NCBI RefSeq assembly: GCF_003813865.1 | Contig: NZ_RMVG01000016.1 | Coordinates: 1 to 64,000, forward strand | DNA length: 64,000 bases | Direction: 5' to 3' | Source: Candidatus Pantoea deserta | Lineage (GTDB): Bacteria > Pseudomonadota > Gammaproteobacteria > Enterobacterales > Enterobacteriaceae | In this document: in pieces, positions 1 through 8,346 of the stretch | Position numbering within the stretch: the first letter of the stretch is position 1 | Layout of the letters: the number at the start of each line of letters is the position of its first letter | Position numbers and translations under genes: made by a program | The notes under the pieces: model-generated | Databases searched by the model: none | What the model saw: the letters and a program-made list of their open reading frames with translations, nothing else | What the model was told of the DNA's origin: nothing

Positions 1-900
1 CTAAACCGGTGGCGATTCAATCAGAAAATCAATCAGGGCCTTCACTCTTTTCGTTTTACCGGCATTTTTGGGGTAATAGAGATACACCGGCGGATAGGTT
101 TTCCAGTAGCTCTTCATCACCGGTATAAATTGCTCACGATCGGGCTGCAACCGCCAGATGGGTTCAAACAAACGCCCAATTCCAAGTCCGTTGCGGATCC
201 CGTCTGCCATGACGTCAATATCGTTGCTGATTAGCTGCCCGGGCATCTCAACGGTCAGTTGCTCTCCGTGGTCGTTCAGATTCAACGGAAGGATGCGATT
301 GTTAGTGATAAAACGGTAGCCAATCAGCTGATGATGACTGAGGTCTGCGGGTACCTCAGGCTTTCCATGCTCGCTAAGATACGCTGAAGATGCATATAAC
401 CCTTCACGAAACGGTTTCATTAACGGCCGCGCGACCACACCACCCTCCAGGATATCGCCAAAACGGATCCCCAGATCAAAACGCTCTTCGATAATATTCA
501 CTGTTCCGTCGTAGACGGAAATTTCCAGCTGTATACCCGGATATTGCCGACAGAATTCTGCCATAGCAGGCTTAAGAATTAACATATAGGCAAAACGCGA
601 GAGCGTAATTCGCACCGTACCAGAGGGCTCCTGATTCTGGTCGCGAATGCTTTCAAGGGAATTTTCCAGCGACTCCACCGCCGCAGCGGTCTGCTCCAGT
701 AGCAATTGACCGGTTTCCGTCAGCTCAATACGGCGGGTCGTACGCACAAAAAGCGGATGGCCAATATGCTCTTCCAGCAGCTTAAGCGCATTACTGACGG
801 AGGGAGGCGTAATTTCCAGTTTTCTTGCGGCTGCCGAGATATTGCCCTCACGCGCAATGCTCTGAAAGATGCGGATCTGATTATAAAGGGCGTTATTCAT
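1..900 (-). CDS. LysR-family transcriptional regulator
   Basis: LysR-type regulator of 299 residues. The N-terminal winged helix-turn-helix covers roughly residues 5-62 (SAAARKLEITPPSVSNALK), followed by the linker helix and a periplasmic-binding-protein-like effector domain. An in-frame TTG lies at 918, but AAGGAA sits 8 bases before the ATG at 900, so the ATG is preferred. The stop codon is at the first bases of the window, so the gene is complete. It is divergent, across about 135 bases, from the nine-gene block at 1037-8050, the usual geometry for a LysR regulator and its target. Effector unknown. The N-terminus and DNA-contact region are typical of the 'LTTR acting near SDR/AKR genes' group, but this does not identify the ligand. 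Confidence 0.9.
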   Translation of the reverse strand: MNNALYNQIRIFQSIAREGNISAAARKLEITPPSVSNALKLLEEHIGHPLFVRTTRRIELTETGQLLLEQTAAAVESLENSLESIRDQNQEPSGTVRITLSRFAYMLILKPAMAEFCRQYPGIQLEISVYDGTVNIIEERFDLGIRFGDILEGGVVARPLMKPFREGLYASSAYLSEHGKPEVPADLSHHQLIGYRFITNNRILPLNLNDHGEQLTVEMPGQLISNDIDVMADGIRNGLGIGRLFEPIWRLQPDREQFIPVMKSYWKTYPPVYLYYPKNAGKTKRVKALIDFLIESPPV

Positions 901-1036
901 AATGTGTTCCTTAAGCAATCTCCGCCTGATTATTAAGTACAGTCTAAAAATTCTTAAGTCAATGCTCCTCTAATCTTCCTGAAATGCGCCTTTTATACTC
1001 AAATCTCTTTCTACAACGACCTGAGTTCAGGAGACT

Positions 1037-1342
1037 ATGATGCGAATTTTATGTCTGGATATCCCCGCTCCTGGGGCATCGCTGGAAAAATATGCTCCGC
1101 ACCTTAACGCTGAAGCGCTGCACGCCTGGGGATTGTATAAATCCGGCTTCATCCGCGACATCTACTTCCGTCAGGACAGACCTGGCGTCGCCATTTTTCT
1201 GGAATGTGACTCTGTCGATGAAGCGATGAGCGTCATGGCTGAATTCCCGCTGGCAAAAGCAGGCTTATTAAGCTTTGAGTGCATTCCGCTTGGCTCCTTT
1301 ATTAACTGGGAAAATCTTTTCGCCGCTGAATTTAAAAGTTAA
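1037..1342 (+). CDS. small dimeric alpha/beta-barrel-like protein (muconolactone isomerase-like size)
   Basis: Protein of 101 residues, no signal peptide or membrane segment. Length and the pattern (start MRILCLDI, central AIFLECDSVDEAMSVMAEFPL, end with a short hydrophobic strand) resemble ferredoxin-like barrel proteins such as the muconolactone isomerase/YciI group, but I cannot name the family firmly. AGGAG at 1029-1033 precedes two adjacent ATG codons (1037 and 1040); the second has better spacing. It is first in a co-directional run controlled, by position, by the divergent LysR gene. The next start is only about 15 bases after its stop, so translation is probably coupled. Function unknown. 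Confidence 0.72.
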   Translation: MMRILCLDIPAPGASLEKYAPHLNAEALHAWGLYKSGFIRDIYFRQDRPGVAIFLECDSVDEAMSVMAEFPLAKAGLLSFECIPLGSFINWENLFAAEFKS

Positions 1343-1356
1343 CAGTGAGGCCTGAT

Positions 1357-2046
1357 ATGAAACCTGCAGATAAACCTGTTCTGTGTGTCGTTTCCAGCCA
1401 TCCGATCAAAGGCGCATCCGGTGTACCGACCGGTTTCTTCCTGGCCGAGCTGACGCATCCGCTCAAAGTGCTGGAAGACGCCGGACTTCAAACGACGATA
1501 GCCAGCATTCGCGGGGGACAGCCGCCGGTGGATGGGTTTGACCTCAGTGACCCTGTCAACGCCTGGTACTGGAACGAAACCGATTTTCAGCAGCGCCTGG
1601 CAACAACGCCTGCGTTATCCGAGCTGAACGGTGCCGATTACAGCGCCGTTTTCTTTGCGGGCGGCCATGGAACCATGTGGGATTTTCGCGATAGCCAGGA
1701 TGCCCAGCGCATTATCCGCGAAGTATATGAAAGTGATGGGATTGTCTCTGCTGTCTGCCACGGACCTGCGGCGCTGGTTGACGCAAAGCTCAGTAATGGC
1801 GAATACCTGGTGAAAGGCAAAAACGTGGCGGCCTTTACCAACAAGGAAGAGGAAGAAGTTCACACAACCGATGTGGTTCCCTTCCTGCTTGAAACTGCAC
1901 TCCGAGAGCATGGCGCACTTCATCATGAAGCCCCGAACTGGTCGGAAAACGTGATCGCCGACGGACGCCTTATCACCGGTCAGAATCCCGCTTCAGCGCA
2001 CGGTGTAGGTGTGGCGGTGTTAAATGCGCTCCGCCAGCCAGCTTAA
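1357..2046 (+). CDS. DJ-1/PfpI-family (class I glutamine amidotransferase-like) protein
   Basis: Cytoplasmic protein of 229 residues of the DJ-1/PfpI superfamily, closest in layout to the Hsp31/HchA-type glyoxalase III and protein-repair branch. The nucleophilic elbow is visible as AVCHGPAAL (about residue 133), preceded by the FAGGHGTMWD loop that supplies a His and Gly oxyanion site. An in-frame GTG at 1345 exists, but GTGAGG lies 6 bases before the ATG at 1357, which is chosen. It sits between the small barrel protein and an aldo/keto reductase, fitting a role in clearing reactive carbonyls. Substrate not determinable. Confidence 0.85.
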   Translation: MKPADKPVLCVVSSHPIKGASGVPTGFFLAELTHPLKVLEDAGLQTTIASIRGGQPPVDGFDLSDPVNAWYWNETDFQQRLATTPALSELNGADYSAVFFAGGHGTMWDFRDSQDAQRIIREVYESDGIVSAVCHGPAALVDAKLSNGEYLVKGKNVAAFTNKEEEEVHTTDVVPFLLETALREHGALHHEAPNWSENVIADGRLITGQNPASAHGVGVAVLNALRQPA

Positions 2047-2130
2047 TTCATTTATCTGTCTTTCACCGTTACTTACCCTCTCTGGCCGGTTTAAGTCAGC
2101 AACGATCCGGCCCTTTTTCAGGAGCTGAAT

Positions 2131-3078
2131 ATGAAAACACTACCTCCAGTCGCGCTGGGGACATGGTCCTGGGGCACAGGCTTTGCCGGTGGCGACACCG
2201 TCTTCGGCAATCATCTTTCTGATACTCAGATGGCAGAAGTGTTCACCACGGCCATGAGTAAGGGCCTCAGTCTCTGGGATACCGCAGCAGTATATGGCAT
2301 GGGGAGTTCCGAGGCAGCGCTCGGGGCGTTAGTCCGCCAGTTTTCCCGCGAGGATCTGATTTTATCCACCAAATTCACGCCGCAGATTGCAGACGAACAG
2401 TCAGCGCAGCCTGTCAGCGATATGCTTGAGGCCAGCCTTGGACGCCTGGGCGTGGAAGACATTGATATCTACTGGATCCACAATCCTCTCGACGTCGAAA
2501 AATGGACGCCAGGACTAATCCCACTTTTGCAAAGCGGTAAGGTAAAACACGTCGGTGTCTCCAACCACAATCTGGCACAAATCAGACGCGCCAATGAGAT
2601 CCTTAACGCTTCCGGTTATTCCATCAGTGCAGTACAGAATCACTACAGCCTGCTCTATCGCGCCTCTGAAGAGGCCGGGATCCTTGATTATTGCCGACAA
2701 AACAAGATCACGTTCTTTGCTTACATGGTCCTGGAGCAAGGTGCGCTCAGTGGTCGTTATGATTCAAATCATCCCATGCCTGCCGGCAGTGGCCGGGCCG
2801 AGAGTTATAACGTCGTACTGCCGCAGATAGAAAAACTGACCGCCGCCATGAAAAAAATGGGGGCCGAGAGAAATGCCAGCGTTGCACAGATAGCCATTGC
2901 ATGGGCTATTGCGAAAGGGACCCTTCCACTCATCGGTGCGACTAAAGTCCATCACGTTCTGGATGCCGCCAGCGCTTCAGACATCCCGTTACGCGATGAG
3001 GAAATCATCCTGCTGGAACAACTCGCCGCAGAGACCAGAGTGGATACACGTGGCGCCTGGGAAAAACCAATGGTGTAA
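2131..3078 (+). CDS. aldo/keto reductase
   Basis: NADPH-dependent aldo/keto reductase of 315 residues with a TIM barrel. The catalytic tetrad can be read as Asp and Tyr in LWDTAAVYG, Lys in LSTKFT and His in YWIHNP. The cofactor-binding end is present (LIGATKVHHV). AGGAG lies 7 bases before the ATG. It is one of two AKR genes in this cluster (the other at 4920) and a third AKR lies at 19449; the three belong to different subgroups and are not tandem duplicates. Likely reduces an aldehyde or ketone made or imported by this cluster. The gap to the next gene is about 80 bases. Confidence 0.9.
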   Translation: MKTLPPVALGTWSWGTGFAGGDTVFGNHLSDTQMAEVFTTAMSKGLSLWDTAAVYGMGSSEAALGALVRQFSREDLILSTKFTPQIADEQSAQPVSDMLEASLGRLGVEDIDIYWIHNPLDVEKWTPGLIPLLQSGKVKHVGVSNHNLAQIRRANEILNASGYSISAVQNHYSLLYRASEEAGILDYCRQNKITFFAYMVLEQGALSGRYDSNHPMPAGSGRAESYNVVLPQIEKLTAAMKKMGAERNASVAQIAIAWAIAKGTLPLIGATKVHHVLDAASASDIPLRDEEIILLEQLAAETRVDTRGAWEKPMV

Positions 3079-3159
3079 ATCTCTTCCGGGACAGACTGTC
3101 ATGAATGACTCATTGTCCCGGACAAAACCCTTTTACCGCTTTGTATCAATGGTGGGGAT

Positions 3160-4194
3160 ATGAAAATCGTTTGCCTCGAAGAACATTTTCTCGACAGCGA
3201 GTTAGGACAAGCGTGTATGCCTGTTGCGCTTGAGCAGGCGCCTTTCCTTGGCGACTGGGGGAAAACCGTCGCTGACGGTCATAATCCGGACCGAAGCCGG
3301 CCGCAGATAGAAAAGAATGCCCTGATAAACCAGAAAGGCGCTGATTTGGGAAGCCGTCGTCTCAGGGATATGGATGAGGCAGGAATTACCATGCAGATCC
3401 TCTCTGTGGGCGGATTCCCCCAGCTGGCACCCGCGGATGAAGCGGTAACATTAAACGCGACGGCAAACAACCGACTTGCCGGGGCGGTAAAAAACCACCC
3501 GGAACGCTTCGCGGCATTTGCCACACTTCCCTGGGTACAGCCAAAAGAGGCCGAAAAAGAGCTTGTTCGTGCAGTTGAAGAGCTGGGGTTTAAGGGGGCA
3601 CTTCTGAATGGCAGACCCTCTTCGTGTTTTCTCGATCATCCTGACTATGACGCCTTGCTTTCCCGGTTTAATAAACTGGGTGTTCCACTCTATCTTCACC
3701 CCGGATTACCGTTTAAAAGCGTGCAACAGGCCTACTTTACTGGCTTCAACGCAGAGGTAACCGCCAGGCTCTCTATGTTTGGCTGGGGCTGGCATCACGA
3801 AGCGGGGATCCATTTGTTGCGGATGATGTTATCGGGTGCATTTGATAAATATCCCCAGCTGCAGGTCATCAGCGGTCACTGGGGGGAGATGCTACCCTTC
3901 TGGCTACAGCGTCTTGATGACAGCCTTCCACTGGCGGCAACGGGGCTCTCACGCACGCTGACGAGGACCTTCCAGGAGCACGTTTACGTTACCCCGTCAG
4001 GTATGCTGACACTACCACACTTCCAGTTTATCTACGAGTTAACCGGTGCAGAAAGGATCCTGTTCTCCGTTGATTATCCCTACCAGACCCTGGACGGTGT
4101 AAAAACATTCATCGACAGTCTGCCCGTCAGCAAGGCTGAAAAAGAGGCCATCGCGTTTCGCAATGCAGAACGTTTACTTGGCATCACGGCTTAG
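3160..4194 (+). CDS. amidohydrolase-family metal-dependent hydrolase/decarboxylase
   Basis: Protein of 344 residues of the Amidohydrolase_2 group (ACMSD, gamma-resorcylate decarboxylase and related enzymes). Seen: an N-terminal E-x-H-type metal motif (LEEHF, residues 6-10), a strand-end His in YLHPGLPF (about 179), HWGEMLPFW (about 240) and the metal/catalytic Asp in FSVDYPYQT (about 308). These are the ligand positions of a single-metal TIM-barrel decarboxylase or hydrolase. Members of this group act on aromatic carboxylates or on lactone and amide substrates. Together with the neighbouring AKR and CMD genes this suggests breakdown of an aromatic or unsaturated acid, but the substrate is inference. 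Confidence 0.88.
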   Translation: MKIVCLEEHFLDSELGQACMPVALEQAPFLGDWGKTVADGHNPDRSRPQIEKNALINQKGADLGSRRLRDMDEAGITMQILSVGGFPQLAPADEAVTLNATANNRLAGAVKNHPERFAAFATLPWVQPKEAEKELVRAVEELGFKGALLNGRPSSCFLDHPDYDALLSRFNKLGVPLYLHPGLPFKSVQQAYFTGFNAEVTARLSMFGWGWHHEAGIHLLRMMLSGAFDKYPQLQVISGHWGEMLPFWLQRLDDSLPLAATGLSRTLTRTFQEHVYVTPSGMLTLPHFQFIYELTGAERILFSVDYPYQTLDGVKTFIDSLPVSKAEKEAIAFRNAERLLGITA

Positions 4195-4346
4195 TCCACT
4201 GTGTTCATGATGACTAAGCACAATGATATTCAGGTGACCATTATTAGCTTTTCGCTAAAAGTGAATGAGTCTTTACTGCTCTAAAAAAAATAATGCTGTC
4301 ATTCTATACTGGGTTAAATATTCACTGAACCAGTTAAATTATTGAA

Positions 4347-4904
4347 ATGAAAGACATACTTATTATTTCGGGTCATCCAGACCTTAGTCATTCCGTCGCC
4401 AACGCCACTATTCTTGATGAAGTGGCGACTGCCCTGCCCGATGCTGAAATTCGTCGTCTGGACTGGCTCTATCCGGACGGTAAGTTCAACGTCCGTGCGG
4501 AGCAGGAAAGCCTGCTCCGGGCCGATGTGATTGTCTGGCAATTCCCTTTTTCCTGGTATGGGCTGCCAGGATTAATGAAACAATGGCTGGACGAGGTCTT
4601 TGTTCACGGCTTCGCGCATGGCTCAACGGCGAAACTGAGCGGTAAAAAGCTGCTCCTCTCCTTCACAACGGGAGCGCCACAGGCGCTCTATACCGCTGAC
4701 GGATTCTTTGGCCACGCCATTGAGGAGTACCTCATTCCGTTCGAGACCACGGCAAGGCTGTGCAATCTTGAGCTGCTGGCGCCGGTTTATACCTGCGGTA
4801 TCAGCTATGCCGATCGGGATGCTGACAAAATCGCTCAGCAAAAAACGCTAGCCCGGGCGCACGCTTCAAGGCTTGTCGATCTGCTCAACACCGTTCGTAA
4901 ATAA
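4347..4904 (+). CDS. flavodoxin-fold NAD(P)H oxidoreductase (KefF/MdaB-type)
   Basis: Protein of 185 residues of the Flavodoxin_2 family. The N-terminal beta-strand and FMN/FAD-phosphate loop read ILIISGHPDLSHSVANAT, and the family core WQFPFSWYGLPGLMKQWLDE is intact around residues 56-75. Such enzymes reduce quinones or other electrophiles with two electrons in the cytoplasm. The 150-base gap upstream is AT-rich and may hold its own promoter; no clear ribosome site is visible before the ATG at 4347. The next gene (aldo/keto reductase) begins 15 bases after its stop, so the two are probably co-transcribed. Confidence 0.88.
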   Translation: MKDILIISGHPDLSHSVANATILDEVATALPDAEIRRLDWLYPDGKFNVRAEQESLLRADVIVWQFPFSWYGLPGLMKQWLDEVFVHGFAHGSTAKLSGKKLLLSFTTGAPQALYTADGFFGHAIEEYLIPFETTARLCNLELLAPVYTCGISYADRDADKIAQQKTLARAHASRLVDLLNTVRK

Positions 4905-4919
4905 TCCAGATGGAGAATA

Positions 4920-5942
4920 ATGATGCAGTATACCCGGCTCGGTAAAAGCGACTTACTGGTCTCTCGCATCTGCATGGGATGCATGGGGTTTGGCGATCCG
5001 TTGACAGGCCAGCATCGCTGGACGCTGGATGAAACAGCAAGCCGCGACATCATTCGCTACGGCCTCGAAAAGGGTATCAACTTTTACGATACCGCCATCG
5101 CCTATCAGAACGGCTCCAGCGAGCGCTACGTTGGCCGGGCGTTACGGGAGATGGCAAAACGCGATGACATCGTGCTGGCCACCAAGTTTCTGCCGCGAAC
5201 GGCCACGCAAATTGCCGAAGGTATCAGCGGAAAGGAGGCGATAGCCCGCTCGCTTGACCAGAGCCTGCAGAATCTGGGGACGGACTACATAGACCTCTAC
5301 ATCTACCACATCTGGGATTACAACACGCCTGTTATCGACGTGCTTGAAGCGCTGCATGCTGCCGTTACCGCTGGTAAGGTGCGCGCTCTTGGTATTTCAA
5401 ACTGCTATGCCTGGCAGCTGGCAAAGGCGAACGCGCTTGCTGAACGCGAAGGGCTGACGCCCTTTGTCTCCGTACAGAGCCACTACAACCTGATTATGCG
5501 TGAAGATGAGCGAGAACTCTTCGGTCTCTGCGCTGAAGATGATATTGCAATGACACCCTATAGCGCGCTGGCCAGCGGTCGTCTTTCTCGGAAAGAAGGC
5601 CACACGCGGCGAGCCTCCGAGGATGACTACGCTCGAGGGAAATATGACAGCACAGCAGAACAGGATCGGATCATTATCGAGCGCGTCGCCGAGCTTGCCG
5701 AACGGCATCAAGTATCCATGACGGAAATTTCACTCGCCTGGCTGCTGACAAAAGTGACGTCTCCTGTCGTAGGGGCCACAAAAAAAGACCATGTCGATGG
5801 CGCGGTAAACGCAGTGAATCTTCAGCTGAGCCCGGAGGAAATCCGGTTTCTGGAAGAAAACTATCAGCCGCACGTTCTGACGGGGATCATGGCGCAAAAC
5901 ACGCCGCAAACGAAAGACATTAAGCAGGTCTGGACGCGGTAA
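4920..5942 (+). CDS. aldo/keto reductase (YeaE/YajO-like class)
   Basis: Aldo/keto reductase of 340 residues. Tetrad residues are visible in FYDTAIAYQ (Asp, Tyr), VLATKFLP (Lys) and LYIYHIWD (His); the NADPH-binding end is at TSPVVGATKKDHV. It resembles the large AKR group that includes potassium-channel beta-subunit-like reductases. TGGAGAA precedes two adjacent ATG codons at 4920 and 4923. It directly follows the flavodoxin-fold gene and precedes the exported DUF1330 protein. It shares only family-level similarity with the AKR at 2131. Confidence 0.9.
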   Translation: MMQYTRLGKSDLLVSRICMGCMGFGDPLTGQHRWTLDETASRDIIRYGLEKGINFYDTAIAYQNGSSERYVGRALREMAKRDDIVLATKFLPRTATQIAEGISGKEAIARSLDQSLQNLGTDYIDLYIYHIWDYNTPVIDVLEALHAAVTAGKVRALGISNCYAWQLAKANALAEREGLTPFVSVQSHYNLIMREDERELFGLCAEDDIAMTPYSALASGRLSRKEGHTRRASEDDYARGKYDSTAEQDRIIIERVAELAERHQVSMTEISLAWLLTKVTSPVVGATKKDHVDGAVNAVNLQLSPEEIRFLEENYQPHVLTGIMAQNTPQTKDIKQVWTR

Positions 5943-5980
5943 CTCTTACTTACTTTCATGAAATGGAGTCAGGAGGAAGG

Positions 5981-6358
5981 ATGGTGTTTAAAACAGTAGT
6001 CGCCCTTCTTTTCATCATCTCTGGGCTTAATTCAGTCCTGGCGGCAACGCCTGCTTATTATATCGCAGAGTTTCAGGTGACCGATCGTGAAGCTATCAAA
6101 CCGTATAGCGCTCAGGTTGAATCAACCTTCAGGCCCTTTGGGGGACGCTTCATCGTCAGAGGAGGTGAACCCGATGTCAAAGAAGGATTTGGATCACAGG
6201 GTCGCCTGGTTATTATTCAGTTTAATAGTCTCAAAAATGCCCAGGACTGGTATAACTCGGCAGCGTACCAGAAGATCATTCCCATCCGACACCGTTCCGG
6301 TAATTCGCGGACCTATATTGTCGAAGGTTTGCCGGAGCTGACTCCTTCAGCTCAATAA
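5981..6358 (+). CDS. exported DUF1330-type protein
   Basis: Protein of 125 residues from the ATG at 5981, chosen because AGGAGGA lies at 5971-5977; an in-frame ATG at 5963 would put that Shine-Dalgarno inside the gene. Residues 1-21 form a Sec signal (VVALLFIISGLNSVLA, cleavage after LAA likely). The mature part, about 100 residues, begins TPAYYIAEFQVTD and contains FGGRFIVRGG and the residue pattern of the DUF1330 alpha/beta barrel. This family is usually cytoplasmic, so export is unusual. It is the first of three successive exported proteins. Function unknown. Confidence 0.82.
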   Translation: MVFKTVVALLFIISGLNSVLAATPAYYIAEFQVTDREAIKPYSAQVESTFRPFGGRFIVRGGEPDVKEGFGSQGRLVIIQFNSLKNAQDWYNSAAYQKIIPIRHRSGNSRTYIVEGLPELTPSAQ

Positions 6359-6505
6359 CGCTTTATATCCTTAACAGAAAAAGGATGTTTAGTAATGTGG
6401 TTACGAAGCGCAAGCAAAGAGCAACCGCTTTTTTGTTTGCATTCGCCTCTTTTAAACACCAACTGTTCAAATGTATGAAACAGTAATTTCATTAAAAGGA
6501 TTATT

Positions 6506-7231
6506 GTGAAAAAGAGTCTTATGCTTTTAATCTGCATATTGATATACAGTCCTGTTTTTGCAGAAAAACCGGACACACAGGATAAGCCAGTTATGAATAT
6601 CTTCGACATTGGCGTCAGGCCCGATCGCGACAAAGATTTCGATGACGTGGCCACACAAACGATTTCCGCTTCGGTTGACTATGAAGCAGGTACACTGGCG
6701 ATGTACGCCCTGAAACGCCGCGACAATTCACGTCAGGCATTCATGGTCGAACTCTATGAAAACGAGAGAGCTTACCGCAAACATCTGAATACTGACCCGT
6801 ACAAGGCATTCGCTGCTCGTGCACCTGATATTATTGATCGGAAAAAGAAAATTACTCTGGAACCACAGTTTCTCGGGGACAAACACATCATACCGAATGA
6901 GCGAACCATAAATAATCTGGTGATCGTCGAGGTAAAGCCTGAATTTCAGACTGAATTTAAAAACATTGTCCTTCCTGAAATGGCGGAGTCGCTCAAAGTA
7001 GAGAAAGGCGTGTTGGCCATGTATGCCGCTACAGACTTACAGACTCCGAACCGCTGGTATTTCTATGAGGTTTACGCCAGTGAGGAGGATTATCAACTGC
7101 ACCGACAAACGCCATACTTCCGGGACTATCTCAGGCAAACAGCGCATATGAGCACCAGTAAGAACGCTATTCCGGTAAAACTGGTATTTCTTCGTAACAA
7201 AGGCGCAATCAAACAGTATCCGCACCGATGA
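6506..7231 (+). CDS. exported tandem antibiotic-biosynthesis-monooxygenase (ABM) domain protein
   Basis: Protein of 241 residues starting at GTG 6506, with AAAAGGA a few bases before it. Residues 1-19 are a signal peptide (LMLLICILIYSPVFA). Two ABM-like ferredoxin-fold repeats follow: one around residues 25-115 (MYALKRRDNSRQAFMVELYE) and one around 130-220 (MYAATDLQTPNRWYFYEVY). The repeats share the spacing of YEA-like turn, MYA and E-Y segments, as in quinol monooxygenase YgiN and heme-degrading relatives. The two-domain form covers what is usually a dimer in one chain. Located between the exported DUF1330 and CMD proteins; substrate unknown. Confidence 0.83.
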   Translation: MKKSLMLLICILIYSPVFAEKPDTQDKPVMNIFDIGVRPDRDKDFDDVATQTISASVDYEAGTLAMYALKRRDNSRQAFMVELYENERAYRKHLNTDPYKAFAARAPDIIDRKKKITLEPQFLGDKHIIPNERTINNLVIVEVKPEFQTEFKNIVLPEMAESLKVEKGVLAMYAATDLQTPNRWYFYEVYASEEDYQLHRQTPYFRDYLRQTAHMSTSKNAIPVKLVFLRNKGAIKQYPHR

Positions 7232-7246
7232 CCAGTGAGGATTAAC

Positions 7247-8050
7247 ATGAAAAGCGTAATTGCAGCGGCGGCCATGTCGCTTGTTATTTCTGATTTTGCT
7301 AATGCTGAGGAAACAAGAGGTAAAGCTATGATGAAAATTGAACCTTCAGTGATTTCGGAAGCTGATATTCGTTCTGTCTCACCGGCTCTGGCGCGCTTTG
7401 GTCGAGAAGCAATTACTGAAGATCTGTGGACACGCGATACCCTCTCGCTCAGAGACCGTTGTATGGTAACCGTCGCCATGCTAATTGCCAGAAATCAGCC
7501 TGACGACCTTAAGCACTATATAGACATTGCGCTTGATAATGGCGTTACGCCAGGGGAAGTGTCTGAAATCATAACCCATTTGGCGTTCTACTCAGGATGG
7601 CCAAATGCAATGTCAGCCGTCAGCGTGACCAAAGCGGTTTTTGAATCTCGTGGCGTCACGGCAGATGTGCTTCCTGAAGCTTCTCCGGATCTACTTCCCC
7701 TCAACCATGAAGCAGAAAAGCAGCGTTCAGAAACGGTGGAAAAAAATGTGGGCCCGATATCCCCTGGTCTGGTTAAATTCACTGCTGCCCCACTGTTTTT
7801 GGATCTCTGGCAAAGACCCGCGCTGAAACCCCGCGACAGGAGCCTGATTACGGTCAGCGCGTTAATTGCATCCGGACAGAGTGCACAGATTGGCTATCAC
7901 CTAAACAGAGCGATGGATAATGGACTTTCTGCTGAGGAAGCTGGTGAAATAGTTACCCAGGCCGCGTTCTATGCTGGCTGGCCAAACGCATTTACCGCAG
8001 CGCCGGTTGTGGGTGAGATATTACGTAATCGATCTTCCAGCAAAGGATAA
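7247..8050 (+). CDS. exported tandem carboxymuconolactone-decarboxylase-like protein
   Basis: Protein of 267 residues from the ATG at 7247 (GTGAGG six bases upstream; the in-frame GTG at 7235 is part of that site). A signal peptide covers about residues 1-20 (VIAAAAMSLVISDFANA). Two CMD domains follow: LRDRCMVTVAMLIARNQ with HLAFYSGWPNAMSA, and RDRSLITVSALIASGQ with QAAFYAGWPNAFTA. Both lack the CxxC pair of AhpD-type peroxidases and look like the gamma-CMD branch, in which a lactone is decarboxylated. The gene starts 15 bases after the ABM gene. It ends the nine-gene block. Confidence 0.86.
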   Translation: MKSVIAAAAMSLVISDFANAEETRGKAMMKIEPSVISEADIRSVSPALARFGREAITEDLWTRDTLSLRDRCMVTVAMLIARNQPDDLKHYIDIALDNGVTPGEVSEIITHLAFYSGWPNAMSAVSVTKAVFESRGVTADVLPEASPDLLPLNHEAEKQRSETVEKNVGPISPGLVKFTAAPLFLDLWQRPALKPRDRSLITVSALIASGQSAQIGYHLNRAMDNGLSAEEAGEIVTQAAFYAGWPNAFTAAPVVGEILRNRSSSKG

Positions 8051-8243
8051 TATTTTCAGGAAGGAGCCGCTTTTAATGACTCCTTCGGTATTTATTTCCG
8101 GGACCTCATTTATAAAAATGAAACCGTCCAGCCAGCTGCAGTCGGCAAAAATCAGCGCATTATCAGACTGGCTGATTGCGTGGTTTTTCACACCACGCTG
8201 GTGATTCAGCTGAGCGCAACCTGAAGCTGACTCAGGAAAGCGG

Positions 8244-8285
8244 CCTGGCGCCTGTGCGGTTTTCAGGTAAACAACAGGCGCCAGG
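8244..8285. terminator. 12-bp perfect hairpin between convergent genes
   Basis: CCTGGCGCCTGT at 8244-8255 pairs perfectly with ACAGGCGCCAGG at 8274-8285 across an 18-base loop. It lies in the roughly 300-base space between the convergent CMD gene (ends 8050) and ABC permease gene (ends 8347). There is no T-tract on either side, so an intrinsic terminator is only likely, not shown. A separate T9 run lies at about 8325-8334 after CCCGGGC. I see no gene in 8051-8346; the antisense frame there has no family features. Confidence 0.5.
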
Positions 8286-8346
8286 GTCGTCTTCCTCAAC
8301 TAATCAGTACGCTCCCGGGCTGTTTTTTTTTACTACGCGCTAATCA

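Noticed and set aside
8021-8299. 92-residue minus frame between CMD and ABC genes
   Set aside because: No family features, overlaps the CMD gene end and the hairpin.
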